Shown here: one piece after another, positions 44,535-53,282 of the stretch | How the letters are laid out: every line of letters begins with the position of its first letter | How positions within the stretch are numbered: the stretch's first letter is position 1 | Source: Paenibacillus sp. | Lineage (GTDB): Bacteria > Bacillota > Bacilli > Paenibacillales > Paenibacillaceae | Reading direction: 5' to 3' | Assembly (NCBI GenBank): GCA_031254035.1 | Contig: JAIRVF010000125.1 | Location: 1-64,000 of the forward strand | DNA length: 64,000 nucleotides | Program-made: the position numbers and the translations under genes | The notes under the pieces: model-generated | What the model saw: only the letters and a program-made list of their open reading frames with translations | What the model was told of the DNA's origin: nothing | The model's database searches: none

Positions 44535-44566
44535 AGCTCGTCCCTTTTGCAGGGACGGGCTTTTTG
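44535..44566 (+). terminator. Intrinsic terminator after purT-GNAT
   Basis: GCTCGTCCCT pairs with AGGGACGGGC around TTTGC and is followed by five T. Confidence 0.87.
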
Positions 44567-44596
44567 TGTATCTTGGTTTTGGCGTACCAGCAGAAG

Positions 44597-44682
44597 TTTG
44601 GTGACAACAGCGATCGGAAGAACGATCCGTAACCGCAGCGATCACCTCGCTCTATATCAGAAACTAATTTTAGTATTGAGCC
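44597..44682 (+). repeat. PR-A palindromic element, half copy
   Basis: It matches the reverse complement of 61777-61865 at nearly every base, including GACAACAGCGATCGGAAGAA, CGATCCGTAACCGCAGCG and TATTGAGCC. Only one arm of the full element is present. It lies about 85 bases after the GNAT stop and upstream of the response-regulator gene. Confidence 0.85.
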
Positions 44683-44823
44683 GATTTCAAAATCTTAATT
44701 TACAACTTTTCTTCCTCGCTATAGAATACGTTAGTAAATAGTAACCGTTTTCAATATGAACTTTGTCACATCGGTGTTTGTAAGCCTTTTCACGAAACGT
44801 ATAATGCTAAAAGGGTGATGAGA

Positions 44824-46482
44824 ATGTACAAGCTTTTATTAGTGGAAGATGAGGAAGATGTAAGGGATGGGCTTGTCGAGGAAATCGATTGGACGAGCCA
44901 CGGTTTCCAAGTCGTAGATACAGCCGAGAACGGCAGGGAAGCGGCGGAGATTTTTGAGAAGCATATTCCAGATGTGGTGGTTACCGATATCCAGATGCCG
45001 TTTATGGATGGGCTGCAGCTGGCAGGCTGGATTCGGGAACATTACAGTGCGACCAAAATTATTATTTTGACAGGTTTCGACGAGTTTGAGTATGCGCAAA
45101 AGGCGATCAAGCTGCAAATCGACGAGTATGTGCTTAAACCTTTTTCGTCCCAGGAATTGTTGGAGGTTCTGCTTAAAGTGAAGCGGCAAATGGATGAAGA
45201 GTCCGCTGAAAAAGAAAACATCCATGTACTGATGGAACATTACCGGAAAAGCATTCCTGTACTCAGGGAGCTTTTTTTGTCTCAACTAGTCTCTCGGAGT
45301 ATGTCATCTGATGAAATTCGCGATAAGAGCAGCAGTTATGAGGTAGAACTAGAGGGTCAAAGCTTCATGGCCTCAGTGCTCCGGACTGATTATGTCCACA
45401 ACCATTTGGCGATGCAAAAAGATGGGGAGCAGACGGGTTCATCCAGTTCTTTAAAAGATTCGGAAGACCGCTACCTACAGCTATTTGCAGTTCTGAACAT
45501 TGCCGAGGAAATCTGCCGGCGTTTAGAGGGTTTTAGGGTGTTCGTTCATTTGGAGGATTGCGTGCTGTTGTCGACGCTGCAGGAACAAGACCAGAGCATT
45601 GCGGCTCAGAAAACGATTTCTGTGCTTGAGGAAATTCGCATGAACGTGCACAAATATTTGAAGCTGACCATGACGATCGGTGCCGGAACCGTTTGTGGTA
45701 ACCCCAGCGAGCTCCATCAGTCCTATGAGAAAGCGATGCAGGCGCTGGATTATCGGCTTATTCTCGGGAACGACCGCGTCATTTGGATCGGGGATGTCGA
45801 GACGGAGAAATGTGAATCGCTGAACTTTGACGAGCTGCAGGAACAGTCATTGATCCGCTGCATTAAGCTCGGAACATCGGAGGAGTTGGAGGGAATCCTT
45901 GCAAATCTATTCAGCGGCATGCCAATCGCCCAACTTTCCGTACAAGATTGCCAGGTGTACCTTATGGAGATCCTCACTTGCACTATGAAGGTCGCCAAGG
46001 AATTCAACGTGGAGCTTGAAGAATTATTTGGGGCAGGAGCGCATCCTTATGCGGAAATCTACAAATACAACAATATTCAGGAAGTGAAGCAGTGGATGAG
46101 CGCAATTTGTCTCCATCTGATGAATTCCATAGCCCAAGGCAGACAGAGCGGTTATAACCAGTTGGTTGAAAATGCAAAGGAATATATCCGGCTGCATTAT
46201 CGGGACATCGATATTTCGATTAATAAAGTGTGCAAACATTTGCATATCAGCACAGGTTATTTCAGCAGTATTTTTAAGAAGGAAGTTAAAATGACCTTCG
46301 TCAATTATTTGATGCATATCCGAATGGAGGCGGCGAAGGAGAAACTTCGATTGACGGATTTGAAAACGTTTGAGATCGCTGAAGCTATCGGATTTTCAGA
46401 TCCGAATTACTTCAGTTTCTGCTTTCGCAAGAAATTTGGCATTTCACCTAAAGAATACAGAAATGGCGCCGGAGGTGCATAA
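44824..46482 (+). CDS. Response regulator with AraC-type output domain (YesN-like)
   Basis: The 552-residue regulator has a receiver domain (1-120, phospho-acceptor Asp55 in VVVTDIQMP, Lys in YVLKPFSS), a long middle region, and a C-terminal AraC double helix-turn-helix (about 450-548; ISINKVCKHLHISTGYFSSIF and FEIAEAIGFSDPNYFSFCFR). It is the partner of the histidine kinase that starts five bases after its stop. ATG 44824 has AAAAGGG upstream at good spacing. Its likely target is the mglBAC operon, through paired direct repeats at 49290-49322. Confidence 0.92.
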   Translation: MYKLLLVEDEEDVRDGLVEEIDWTSHGFQVVDTAENGREAAEIFEKHIPDVVVTDIQMPFMDGLQLAGWIREHYSATKIIILTGFDEFEYAQKAIKLQIDEYVLKPFSSQELLEVLLKVKRQMDEESAEKENIHVLMEHYRKSIPVLRELFLSQLVSRSMSSDEIRDKSSSYEVELEGQSFMASVLRTDYVHNHLAMQKDGEQTGSSSSLKDSEDRYLQLFAVLNIAEEICRRLEGFRVFVHLEDCVLLSTLQEQDQSIAAQKTISVLEEIRMNVHKYLKLTMTIGAGTVCGNPSELHQSYEKAMQALDYRLILGNDRVIWIGDVETEKCESLNFDELQEQSLIRCIKLGTSEELEGILANLFSGMPIAQLSVQDCQVYLMEILTCTMKVAKEFNVELEELFGAGAHPYAEIYKYNNIQEVKQWMSAICLHLMNSIAQGRQSGYNQLVENAKEYIRLHYRDIDISINKVCKHLHISTGYFSSIFKKEVKMTFVNYLMHIRMEAAKEKLRLTDLKTFEIAEAIGFSDPNYFSFCFRKKFGISPKEYRNGAGGA

Positions 46483-46486
46483 GAGG

Positions 46487-48286
46487 TTGAACATCGAGCG
46501 CAAAAGGAAACTTCTGAAAGTACCGCATTTTCTGATGTCTTTCAAATTTCGCAGCATTCAAACCATTATTACCGTCTCATTCACGCTTGTGACCATTATG
46601 GTTGTTGTTGCCGTCAGCTTCATGCTCTATAACAAATTCACGAAAACAGCTGAAGAAAACGCCTATCTGAACATCCAGCAAATCATTGAGCAGGTGAACT
46701 ACCATCTGGAGTTGTATGCCAAGGGTATGCAAGATATTTACGCGGTGGTGGAGGATCAAATTAACGAGACACCCAATATATCAAGTCTCTTATTACGGGA
46801 ACAGCTGACCACACTGTTACATACCCGCGAAGATTTGGTGTCCGTGGGTTTGTTTACGCCGCAGGGGAAGCTTGTGCTGGATGTTCCGAACCTGGAAATG
46901 AGGAAAAACACCCGCCTTGAAGAGCAAAGTTGGTTTGAATCGGCACATACAAGTCCCCCAAAACTCTCTTTTTCTGCCCCCCATATCCAGAACTTATATA
47001 AAGGTCAATATAAATGGGTCGTATCGCTCAGTCGGATGATTCAATACAAGAATAACGGCGTAACGAAAGAAGGCATTTTGCTGGTGGACGTTAATTTCCG
47101 TACGATCGACGAGCTTAGTCGCAAGGTTAGCTTGGGCAAAAGAGGATATGCCTACATCATCGATGAACTTGGCAATATCGTGTACCATCCACAGCAGCAG
47201 TTGATCTATGCTGGCCTAAAGTATGAGAACCGGGAGCCTGTTTTTGATTATGCTTATGGCAGCTTTACGGACAAATTTAATGGAGAGGCGCGTTATATCA
47301 CCATCCGTACCGTAGAGCCAATTCAGTGGAAAATCGTCGGGGTAGCCTATCTGGATGAAATCGTAACGACGAAAAAAGATTTGAATCAGTTTTTGTTTTG
47401 GTTTCTCATAGTCGTCTGTGCTGCGGTGGTCATCCTGGCCATGTTTGTATCTGCCAAAATATCGCAGCCGCTGCGCAGGCTTGAGCACTCCGTGCAAAGT
47501 GTAGGACAAGGCGATTTCAGCACACCTATCCATGTTAGCGGCGCGCATGAGGTCGTGCAGCTTTCGAAACGTTTCAACTTCATGCTTCACCGCATCCGGC
47601 AGTTGATGGACCAGATCATTCATGAGCAGGAAGCCAAGCGAAAGAGCGAGCTGGATGTGCTGCAATCTCAGATTAATCCCCACTTTTTATACAATACATT
47701 GAATTCGGTCATCCGTTTGGCGGAAAAAGGAAAAAAGGAAGAAATCGTCGCAACCATCACATCACTTTCGAAGTTTTTCAGGATCAGTTTGAGCAAAGGC
47801 AAAAACATCATCACGCTTGAGGAGGAGCTTGAGCATGTACGGCATTATTTGATTATCCAGAAAATACGTTTTAAGAACAAATTCAACTACACTATAGAGT
47901 GCGAAAGCGCAGCCTTGTCATGTTTGACACTAAAGCTGATTTTGCAACCCATCGTGGAAAATGCCATTGTTCATGGGATCGAAAAAATGTCCGACGAGGG
48001 CTTTATTCACATTACCGCTTCCATTCAGGACAACCACTTGGCGATTCGAATTTCTGATAATGGGATTGGCATGACCCAGCAGGTTCTGGATCGGCTTCTG
48101 ACAGGTAGGATCCGCAGCGGCGGTTCCGGCGTTGGCGTACGGAATGTCAATGAACGGATTCGCTTGTATTGCGGTAAACAATACGGTTTACGTTTCGATA
48201 GCGAACTGGAGGAAGGAACAACAGTAATGATTACGCTGCCATTGGTGCATAGCGATGATGAGCAGCAGGAAAGAGGGATGTCATGA
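46487..48286 (+). CDS. Sensor histidine kinase (YesM-like)
   Basis: The 599-residue membrane kinase has a first membrane segment (about 25-45), a large extracellular Cache-like sensor (about 46-300), a second segment (about 305-325), HAMP (about 327-380), a His_kinase domain with INPHFLYNTLNS (His near 398) and an ATPase with IVENAIVHGIE and NGIGM. TTG 46487 is the best start: GGAGGTG ends nine bases upstream, within the end of the regulator gene. Its stop overlaps the sugar-binding lipoprotein gene (ATGA), so the three genes are made together. Confidence 0.92.
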   Translation: MNIERKRKLLKVPHFLMSFKFRSIQTIITVSFTLVTIMVVVAVSFMLYNKFTKTAEENAYLNIQQIIEQVNYHLELYAKGMQDIYAVVEDQINETPNISSLLLREQLTTLLHTREDLVSVGLFTPQGKLVLDVPNLEMRKNTRLEEQSWFESAHTSPPKLSFSAPHIQNLYKGQYKWVVSLSRMIQYKNNGVTKEGILLVDVNFRTIDELSRKVSLGKRGYAYIIDELGNIVYHPQQQLIYAGLKYENREPVFDYAYGSFTDKFNGEARYITIRTVEPIQWKIVGVAYLDEIVTTKKDLNQFLFWFLIVVCAAVVILAMFVSAKISQPLRRLEHSVQSVGQGDFSTPIHVSGAHEVVQLSKRFNFMLHRIRQLMDQIIHEQEAKRKSELDVLQSQINPHFLYNTLNSVIRLAEKGKKEEIVATITSLSKFFRISLSKGKNIITLEEELEHVRHYLIIQKIRFKNKFNYTIECESAALSCLTLKLILQPIVENAIVHGIEKMSDEGFIHITASIQDNHLAIRISDNGIGMTQQVLDRLLTGRIRSGGSGVGVRNVNERIRLYCGKQYGLRFDSELEEGTTVMITLPLVHSDDEQQERGMS

Positions 48287-49266
48287 GAGATTTAAGGACC
48301 ACACGAATTAGAGTCTACTTGATGCTTTCCTTGACCATTGTGTTGGCATCTTGCAGCGGAGCGGCACCGGGACTGCATGCATTGGAGAATTCAAGGAACG
48401 TGGACATGATTGTCAAAATGGATCACGGCGACTTTTGGAAAACAGTTAAGATGGGTGCCGAGGTTGCGGCGAAGGAGTATAACGTCAACCTTACTTTCAA
48501 AGCTCCGCAGGCTGAAAACGACATCGACGAGCAGATCCGACTTGTGGACGAGTCCATCCAAAACAACGCTGATGCTATTATTTTATCTGCAAGTGATTAT
48601 ATGAAATTGGCCCAGGTGACGGACCGTGCGGCCTATTACAAAATCCCAGTCATTTCGATGGATTCGGAGGTGGCTTCAGCTCGGGTCAAATCCTTTGTTG
48701 GCACAAACAACTATGAGGCTGGGCAGAAGGCCGCGGAAAGGTTGATCAAGCTAACGGGAACGGAAAGCCGGATTGGTGTTATGAACTTTGTAAAAGGCGC
48801 GAAAAATGGCGACGAACGGGAACAGGGGTTTTTGGACTATGCAGCCCGTTATCCGGGAGTCGAGGTGGTGGATATTGAATATTGCGAATCGGATGAACAG
48901 AAGGCGCGGGAATTCACTCGCAAAATGATGGCGGAGCATCCGGATCTGAACGGGATAGTTGCTCTTAATGAGGTTGCTTCCATAGGAACGGCTGAGGAAA
49001 TCCAGAAGCTTGGATACGGGGAAAAGGTCAAAATTATTACTTTTGACAGTCCTTCCAAAGTGATGGAGCTGCTTCAGGAGGGGATCGTTCAAGGAACCGT
49101 AATCCAAAATCCGTTTAACAACGGATATCTCGCGGTGCAGATTGCGGTTCAAGCTATTGAGGGCATTGAGGTTCCAGAACGGGTGGATACGTACTCCAAA
49201 CTGATCGACCTGGATAATATGCTGGGGCCTGAAAACCAGAAACAGCTGTTTCCGTTCGTAAAATAA
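48283..49266 (+). CDS. Sugar-binding lipoprotein, probable sensory partner of the kinase
   Basis: The 327-residue periplasmic-binding-protein-type lipoprotein has a signal ending in VLASC (about residue 24) and a sugar-binding fold of the RbsB/XylF class (MDHGDFWKTVKMGAEVAAKEY, given in part as GDFWKTVKMGAE; VALNEVASIGTAEEI). It overlaps the kinase gene but is separate from the transporter's own binding protein at 49410. In clostridial XylFII-LytS-YesN systems such a protein presents sugar to the kinase. The same role is inferred here. Confidence 0.87.
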   Translation: MRDLRTTRIRVYLMLSLTIVLASCSGAAPGLHALENSRNVDMIVKMDHGDFWKTVKMGAEVAAKEYNVNLTFKAPQAENDIDEQIRLVDESIQNNADAIILSASDYMKLAQVTDRAAYYKIPVISMDSEVASARVKSFVGTNNYEAGQKAAERLIKLTGTESRIGVMNFVKGAKNGDEREQGFLDYAARYPGVEVVDIEYCESDEQKAREFTRKMMAEHPDLNGIVALNEVASIGTAEEIQKLGYGEKVKIITFDSPSKVMELLQEGIVQGTVIQNPFNNGYLAVQIAVQAIEGIEVPERVDTYSKLIDLDNMLGPENQKQLFPFVK

Positions 49267-49289
49267 TCCGATTGGGCTTTATTTCAATG

Positions 49290-49322
49290 CATGAGAATTT
49301 TCATAAAACACATGAGAATTTT
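49290..49322 (+). promoter_or_regulatory. Paired direct repeats upstream of mglB
   Basis: CATGAGAATTTT occurs at 49290-49301 and again at 49311-49322. The 21-base step is two helical turns, as expected for an AraC-type regulator bound as two subunits on one face. A CATAAT box lies about 27 bases further on, with no good -35, as in activator-dependent promoters. Confidence 0.65.
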
Positions 49323-49409
49323 ATATTCGAATGAGATGCCAGATCCAGCATAATGAAAACGTATCCAGAAGATGTGATAAATCAGATGATAAATAGGAGG
49401 TCAATTACG

Positions 49410-50423
49410 ATGAAAAAAATAACTTCCGTATTGCTCGCGAGCGCTTTGCTCGGTTCGGTAATGGCGGGCTGCTCGAGCGGCGCTGACAGTGAGAAGCCGT
49501 CCATTGGTGTAGCGATCTACAAGTTCGACGATACGTTTATGACGGGCGTGCGCAACTCTATCAAAACGAATGCCGCAGATATCGCAAAAGTAGACATCGT
49601 AGACAGCCAAAATTCTCAACCGACACAAAACGATAAGGTCGATCTGTTCATTTCGAAGAAAGCCAAAGCTTTGGTTATCAATCCGGTTGACCGGACGGCT
49701 GCTGGTGTAATTATCGACAAAGCCAAAGCAGCCAACATTCCGGTTGTTTTCCTCAACCGCGAACCTTTGCCAGAGGATATGAAAAAATGGGATAAAGTCT
49801 ATTATGTCGGCGCGAAAGCCGAGGAATCAGGCACCATGTCCGGCGAGTTGATCGCCGATTATTGGAAATCCCATCCGGAAGCAGATAAAAACGGGGACGG
49901 CGTACTGCAATATATCATGCTGAAAGGTGAACCAGGTCACCAGGACGCTGAGCTCCGCACGAAGTACTCTATTGAGGCGATCGAGAAAGCCGGCATCAAA
50001 GTCGAAAAACTTGAAGAAGACACCGCCATGTGGGACCGCGTTAAAGGTCAGGAGAAAATGGCTGCTTTCCTCGGAGCCCATGGTGATAAAATCGAAGCCG
50101 TGCTGGCGAACAATGATGACATGGCCCTCGGCGCGATCGAAGCGCTGAAAGCGGCAGGATATTTCAAAGACGGCAAAACGATGCCAGTTGTAGGCGTTGA
50201 TGCAACCGCTCCCGCCCTGCAGGCATTGGAGGATGGAACGATGCTCGGGACTGTGCTGAACGACGCAAATAACCAGGGTAAAGCGGCGGTAGCGCTCGCG
50301 ACAGTGCTGGCAAAAGGAGAAACGCCGTCCAAGGAGAATATCGGATTTGATATCACGGATAACCAATATGTATGGATTCCTTACAAAAAAATCACCAAGG
50401 ACAATATTAGCGATGCGAAATAG
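49410..50423 (+). CDS. mglB: Galactose/glucose-type ABC transporter substrate-binding lipoprotein
   Basis: The 337-residue lipoprotein has a signal ending in VMAGC (about residue 21) and the MglB fold: NNDDMALGAIEALKAAGYF and VVGVDATAPALQAL are typical, and a calcium-loop-like DKNGDGVLQY is present as in galactose-binding proteins. It delivers sugar to MglAC. ATG 49410 has TAGGAGG nine bases upstream; the open frame extends 19 codons earlier. A stable hairpin lies between it and mglA. Confidence 0.92.
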   Translation: MKKITSVLLASALLGSVMAGCSSGADSEKPSIGVAIYKFDDTFMTGVRNSIKTNAADIAKVDIVDSQNSQPTQNDKVDLFISKKAKALVINPVDRTAAGVIIDKAKAANIPVVFLNREPLPEDMKKWDKVYYVGAKAEESGTMSGELIADYWKSHPEADKNGDGVLQYIMLKGEPGHQDAELRTKYSIEAIEKAGIKVEKLEEDTAMWDRVKGQEKMAAFLGAHGDKIEAVLANNDDMALGAIEALKAAGYFKDGKTMPVVGVDATAPALQALEDGTMLGTVLNDANNQGKAAVALATVLAKGETPSKENIGFDITDNQYVWIPYKKITKDNISDAK

Positions 50424-50450
50424 ATAAACATAAATAACCATTCTGCCAGC

Positions 50451-50473
50451 AGAGATGGCGACAAGCCATCTCT
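50451..50473 (+). other. Stem-loop between mglB and mglA
   Basis: AGAGATGGC and GCCATCTCT form a perfect nine-base-pair stem around GACAA without a T run. Such hairpins often protect the message of the binding-protein gene and keep it more abundant than the permease genes. Confidence 0.65.
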
Positions 50474-50510
50474 CCGTACGGCTTGGATGAGGAGTAGGGA
50501 GCGGGAATCT

Positions 50511-52022
50511 ATGGCTCAAAACGGATATTTATTGGAAATGAAAGGGATCTCCAAGGAGTTCCCCGGCGTCAAAGCGCTGGATAATGTAACGTTACAAGTC
50601 AGACCTGGTACGGTGCATGCTTTAATGGGCGAGAATGGTGCCGGGAAATCGACGCTGATGAAATGCCTGTACGGCATTTATTCACCCGCTGCTGGCGAAA
50701 TCATACTTGATGGCCAGGAGGCACTAATCAAAAACTCAAAAGATGCGCTGAATTATGGCATATCCATGATTCACCAGGAACTGCATCCTGTGCCGTTTCG
50801 CAATGTCATGGAAAATATTTGGCTGGGTCGTTTCCCTACGAGAGGAGTAGGGCCGTTCCAGTTCATTGATCATAAGAAAATGTATAACGATACAAAGAAA
50901 CTTTTCAAGCAGCTCGACATCGATTTGGAACCGGACACCATGGTTGGCAAGCTGTCGGTTTCCAAAATTCAGTCGATCGAAATCGCAAAGGCGGTATCCT
51001 TCCGCTCCAAAGTCATCATCATGGATGAGCCAACATCATCTCTTACTAGCGTAGAGGTCGAACATTTATTCCGGATCATCCAGGATCTGAAAAAGCTCGG
51101 CGTCGCTATCATCTATATCTCACACAAAATGGAAGAAATTTTGCGGATTAGCGATGACGTCTCAATTATGCGTGACGGGCTGAAAGTCGGTACCTGGCCG
51201 GCCAGCGAGCTGACGACGGACATGATTATAGAGAAAATGGTCGGACGCGATTTGACGCAGCGTTTTCCGGACCGTGAAAATGTTCCCGGCGATGTATTAC
51301 TCGAAGTTAAAGGGGTTACCTCAATCCTGCCCAAATCTTTCAAGGATATATCCTTTGAGCTCCGCAAGGGCGAAGTACTTGGAATCGGCGGTCTTGTGGG
51401 CGCGCAGCGTACGGAACTGATGGAAGCGCTGTTCGGGCTGCGTGGGATTTCGACCGGACAGATCAAGATACATGGCCAAGAAGTGAAAATCAAAACGCCT
51501 GAGGATGCAATCCAACATGGCATGGCGCTTTTGACCGAAGAACGGCGTGTTACAGGGATATTTCCAGTGCTGCCTGTCCACGAAAATGCATCGATTGCGA
51601 ATCTCAGCAAGTACCGCAAACTGCTGCTTTTTCTTGACGGAAGAAAAAAGAGAAAAGAAGCGGATACGATGGTCGAGAGGCTTCGTACCAAGACACCTAC
51701 ATCTAACACGCTGATCATGAACCTTTCGGGAGGCAACCAGCAGAAGGTGCTTTTGGCTAGATGGCTGTTAACCGAGCCGGAAATTCTTTTGCTCGACGAA
51801 CCAACCCGCGGTATTGACGTGGGTGCCAAATTCGAGATCTATACGATTATTAGAGATCTTGCCAAGCAGGGCAAAAGCATGATTATGATCTCTTCTGAGA
51901 TGCCTGAGCTGATCGGGATGTCGGACAGAATTATGGTGATGTCGGAAGGGTGTCTAACCGGAATTCTGGATGGAGATGCCGCCAAGGAAGAAGAAATTAT
52001 GCGGCTGGCTGCACAGCATTAA
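50511..52022 (+). CDS. mglA: Sugar ABC transporter ATP-binding protein (two ATPase domains)
   Basis: The 503-residue protein has two ATPase domains. The first has Walker A GENGAGKST and Walker B VIIMDEPTSSL. The second has an altered Walker A (GLVGAQRTE), LSGGNQQKVLLARW and LLLDEPTRGIDVGAK, as in MglA/RbsA proteins. It drives MglC. ATG 50511 with GGGAG nine bases upstream is preferred over an ATG at 50487, which lies within the ribosome-binding stretch. mglC starts 31 bases after its stop. Confidence 0.93.
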   Translation: MAQNGYLLEMKGISKEFPGVKALDNVTLQVRPGTVHALMGENGAGKSTLMKCLYGIYSPAAGEIILDGQEALIKNSKDALNYGISMIHQELHPVPFRNVMENIWLGRFPTRGVGPFQFIDHKKMYNDTKKLFKQLDIDLEPDTMVGKLSVSKIQSIEIAKAVSFRSKVIIMDEPTSSLTSVEVEHLFRIIQDLKKLGVAIIYISHKMEEILRISDDVSIMRDGLKVGTWPASELTTDMIIEKMVGRDLTQRFPDRENVPGDVLLEVKGVTSILPKSFKDISFELRKGEVLGIGGLVGAQRTELMEALFGLRGISTGQIKIHGQEVKIKTPEDAIQHGMALLTEERRVTGIFPVLPVHENASIANLSKYRKLLLFLDGRKKRKEADTMVERLRTKTPTSNTLIMNLSGGNQQKVLLARWLLTEPEILLLDEPTRGIDVGAKFEIYTIIRDLAKQGKSMIMISSEMPELIGMSDRIMVMSEGCLTGILDGDAAKEEEIMRLAAQH

Positions 52023-52053
52023 GGACATCTAAGGAGGAGGACCCATACTGAAC

Positions 52054-53073
52054 ATGAAACAAAATAGCGGCACTAAATCATTGCAAAGCTTCACGTCCAA
52101 GTATGCGATTTATATCGTGCTGGTGCTGCTAGTAATTGGAATCACCATTTATAATCCATCATTTTTTTCCATAGATTCACTGCGCAACATATTGATCCAA
52201 TCTTCCACAAGAGTGATTATTGCTTTAGGGGTCGCTTTTGTCCTGATTACGGCTGGAACAGACTTGTCTGCCGGTAGAATTGTCGGTTTAACTGCCGTTG
52301 TTTCGGCTTCCATGCTGCAAACCGCAGCGTATGCCAACCGATTTTTTCCGGATTTGCCGCAGCTTAAAGTGTTTGTCCCTATCATATTGGCCATTTTGGT
52401 TGGCCTGTTATGTGGTCTGATCAACGGTCTGGTAGTCGCCAAGTTGCATGTGCCGCCTTTTATCGCAACGCTTGGCACGATGGTCGCTGTGTACGGTATC
52501 AACTCGATGTACTTCGATATGGACCCGAATAATTCGCAGCCGATCGGCGGTTTGCGCGAAGGTTTTACGAACATCGGTTCCGGAGCGATTGGGAAAGGAC
52601 AGTTTTCCGTTCCTTACATTGTATTGATCGCGATCTTTGTGGCCTTCATCGTGTGGGTCATTTTCAATAAAACGAAACTTGGAAAAAATATGTATGCCAT
52701 CGGCGGCAATGTACAGGCGGCCAAGGTATCCGGAATTAATGTGGCCAAGTATTTGATTTATATATACATGATTGCCGGTGCATTGTACGGTCTTGCAGGC
52801 GTACTCGAAGCTTCTAGAACCGGTGGTGCAACGAATAACTACGGCAACATGTATGAGCTTGATGCCATCGCGGCATGCGTCGTCGGTGGTGTGTCCACGA
52901 CAGGTGGTATTGGTACGGTTCCGGGAGTTATGGTGGGCGTCCTGATTTTTACGATTATCAATTACGGCCTTACGTTTATAGGCATCAGTCCTTATTGGCA
53001 GCTAATTGTAAAAGGCATGATCATTGTAGCGGCTGTTGCGTTCGACATGCGAAAATACGCTGCCAAGAAATAG
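52054..53073 (+). CDS. mglC: Sugar ABC transporter permease
   Basis: The 339-residue permease has about eight to ten membrane segments and the family phrases ALGVAFVLITAGTDLSAGRI and GLINGLVVAKLHVPPFIATLGTM, given here in part. The tail includes VGGVSTTGGIGTVPG. It forms the channel for MglB-delivered sugar. ATG 52054 lies 13 bases from AAGGAGGAGG; an in-frame CTG at 52048 has better spacing and could be used. No clear terminator follows before the CAP gene. Confidence 0.92.
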   Translation: MKQNSGTKSLQSFTSKYAIYIVLVLLVIGITIYNPSFFSIDSLRNILIQSSTRVIIALGVAFVLITAGTDLSAGRIVGLTAVVSASMLQTAAYANRFFPDLPQLKVFVPIILAILVGLLCGLINGLVVAKLHVPPFIATLGTMVAVYGINSMYFDMDPNNSQPIGGLREGFTNIGSGAIGKGQFSVPYIVLIAIFVAFIVWVIFNKTKLGKNMYAIGGNVQAAKVSGINVAKYLIYIYMIAGALYGLAGVLEASRTGGATNNYGNMYELDAIAACVVGGVSTTGGIGTVPGVMVGVLIFTIINYGLTFIGISPYWQLIVKGMIIVAAVAFDMRKYAAKK

Positions 53074-53282
53074 AAGGGAAAAACGTTATATGAGCATCAA
53101 CCGGATTGCCGCAACCCGCAGGGGAGGGGCATATTTGGGTTTGTCCATATGGAAATTATCTTCCATTATTTGTGGCCCCCGCAAAAGAAACAATCATGTT
53201 ACAATGTGTAAGTCAGTGATGACAACTTTGTAACCGGAACGAATCACTTTTTTGGTAGAACAGCATGAGAAGGAGATGTACC

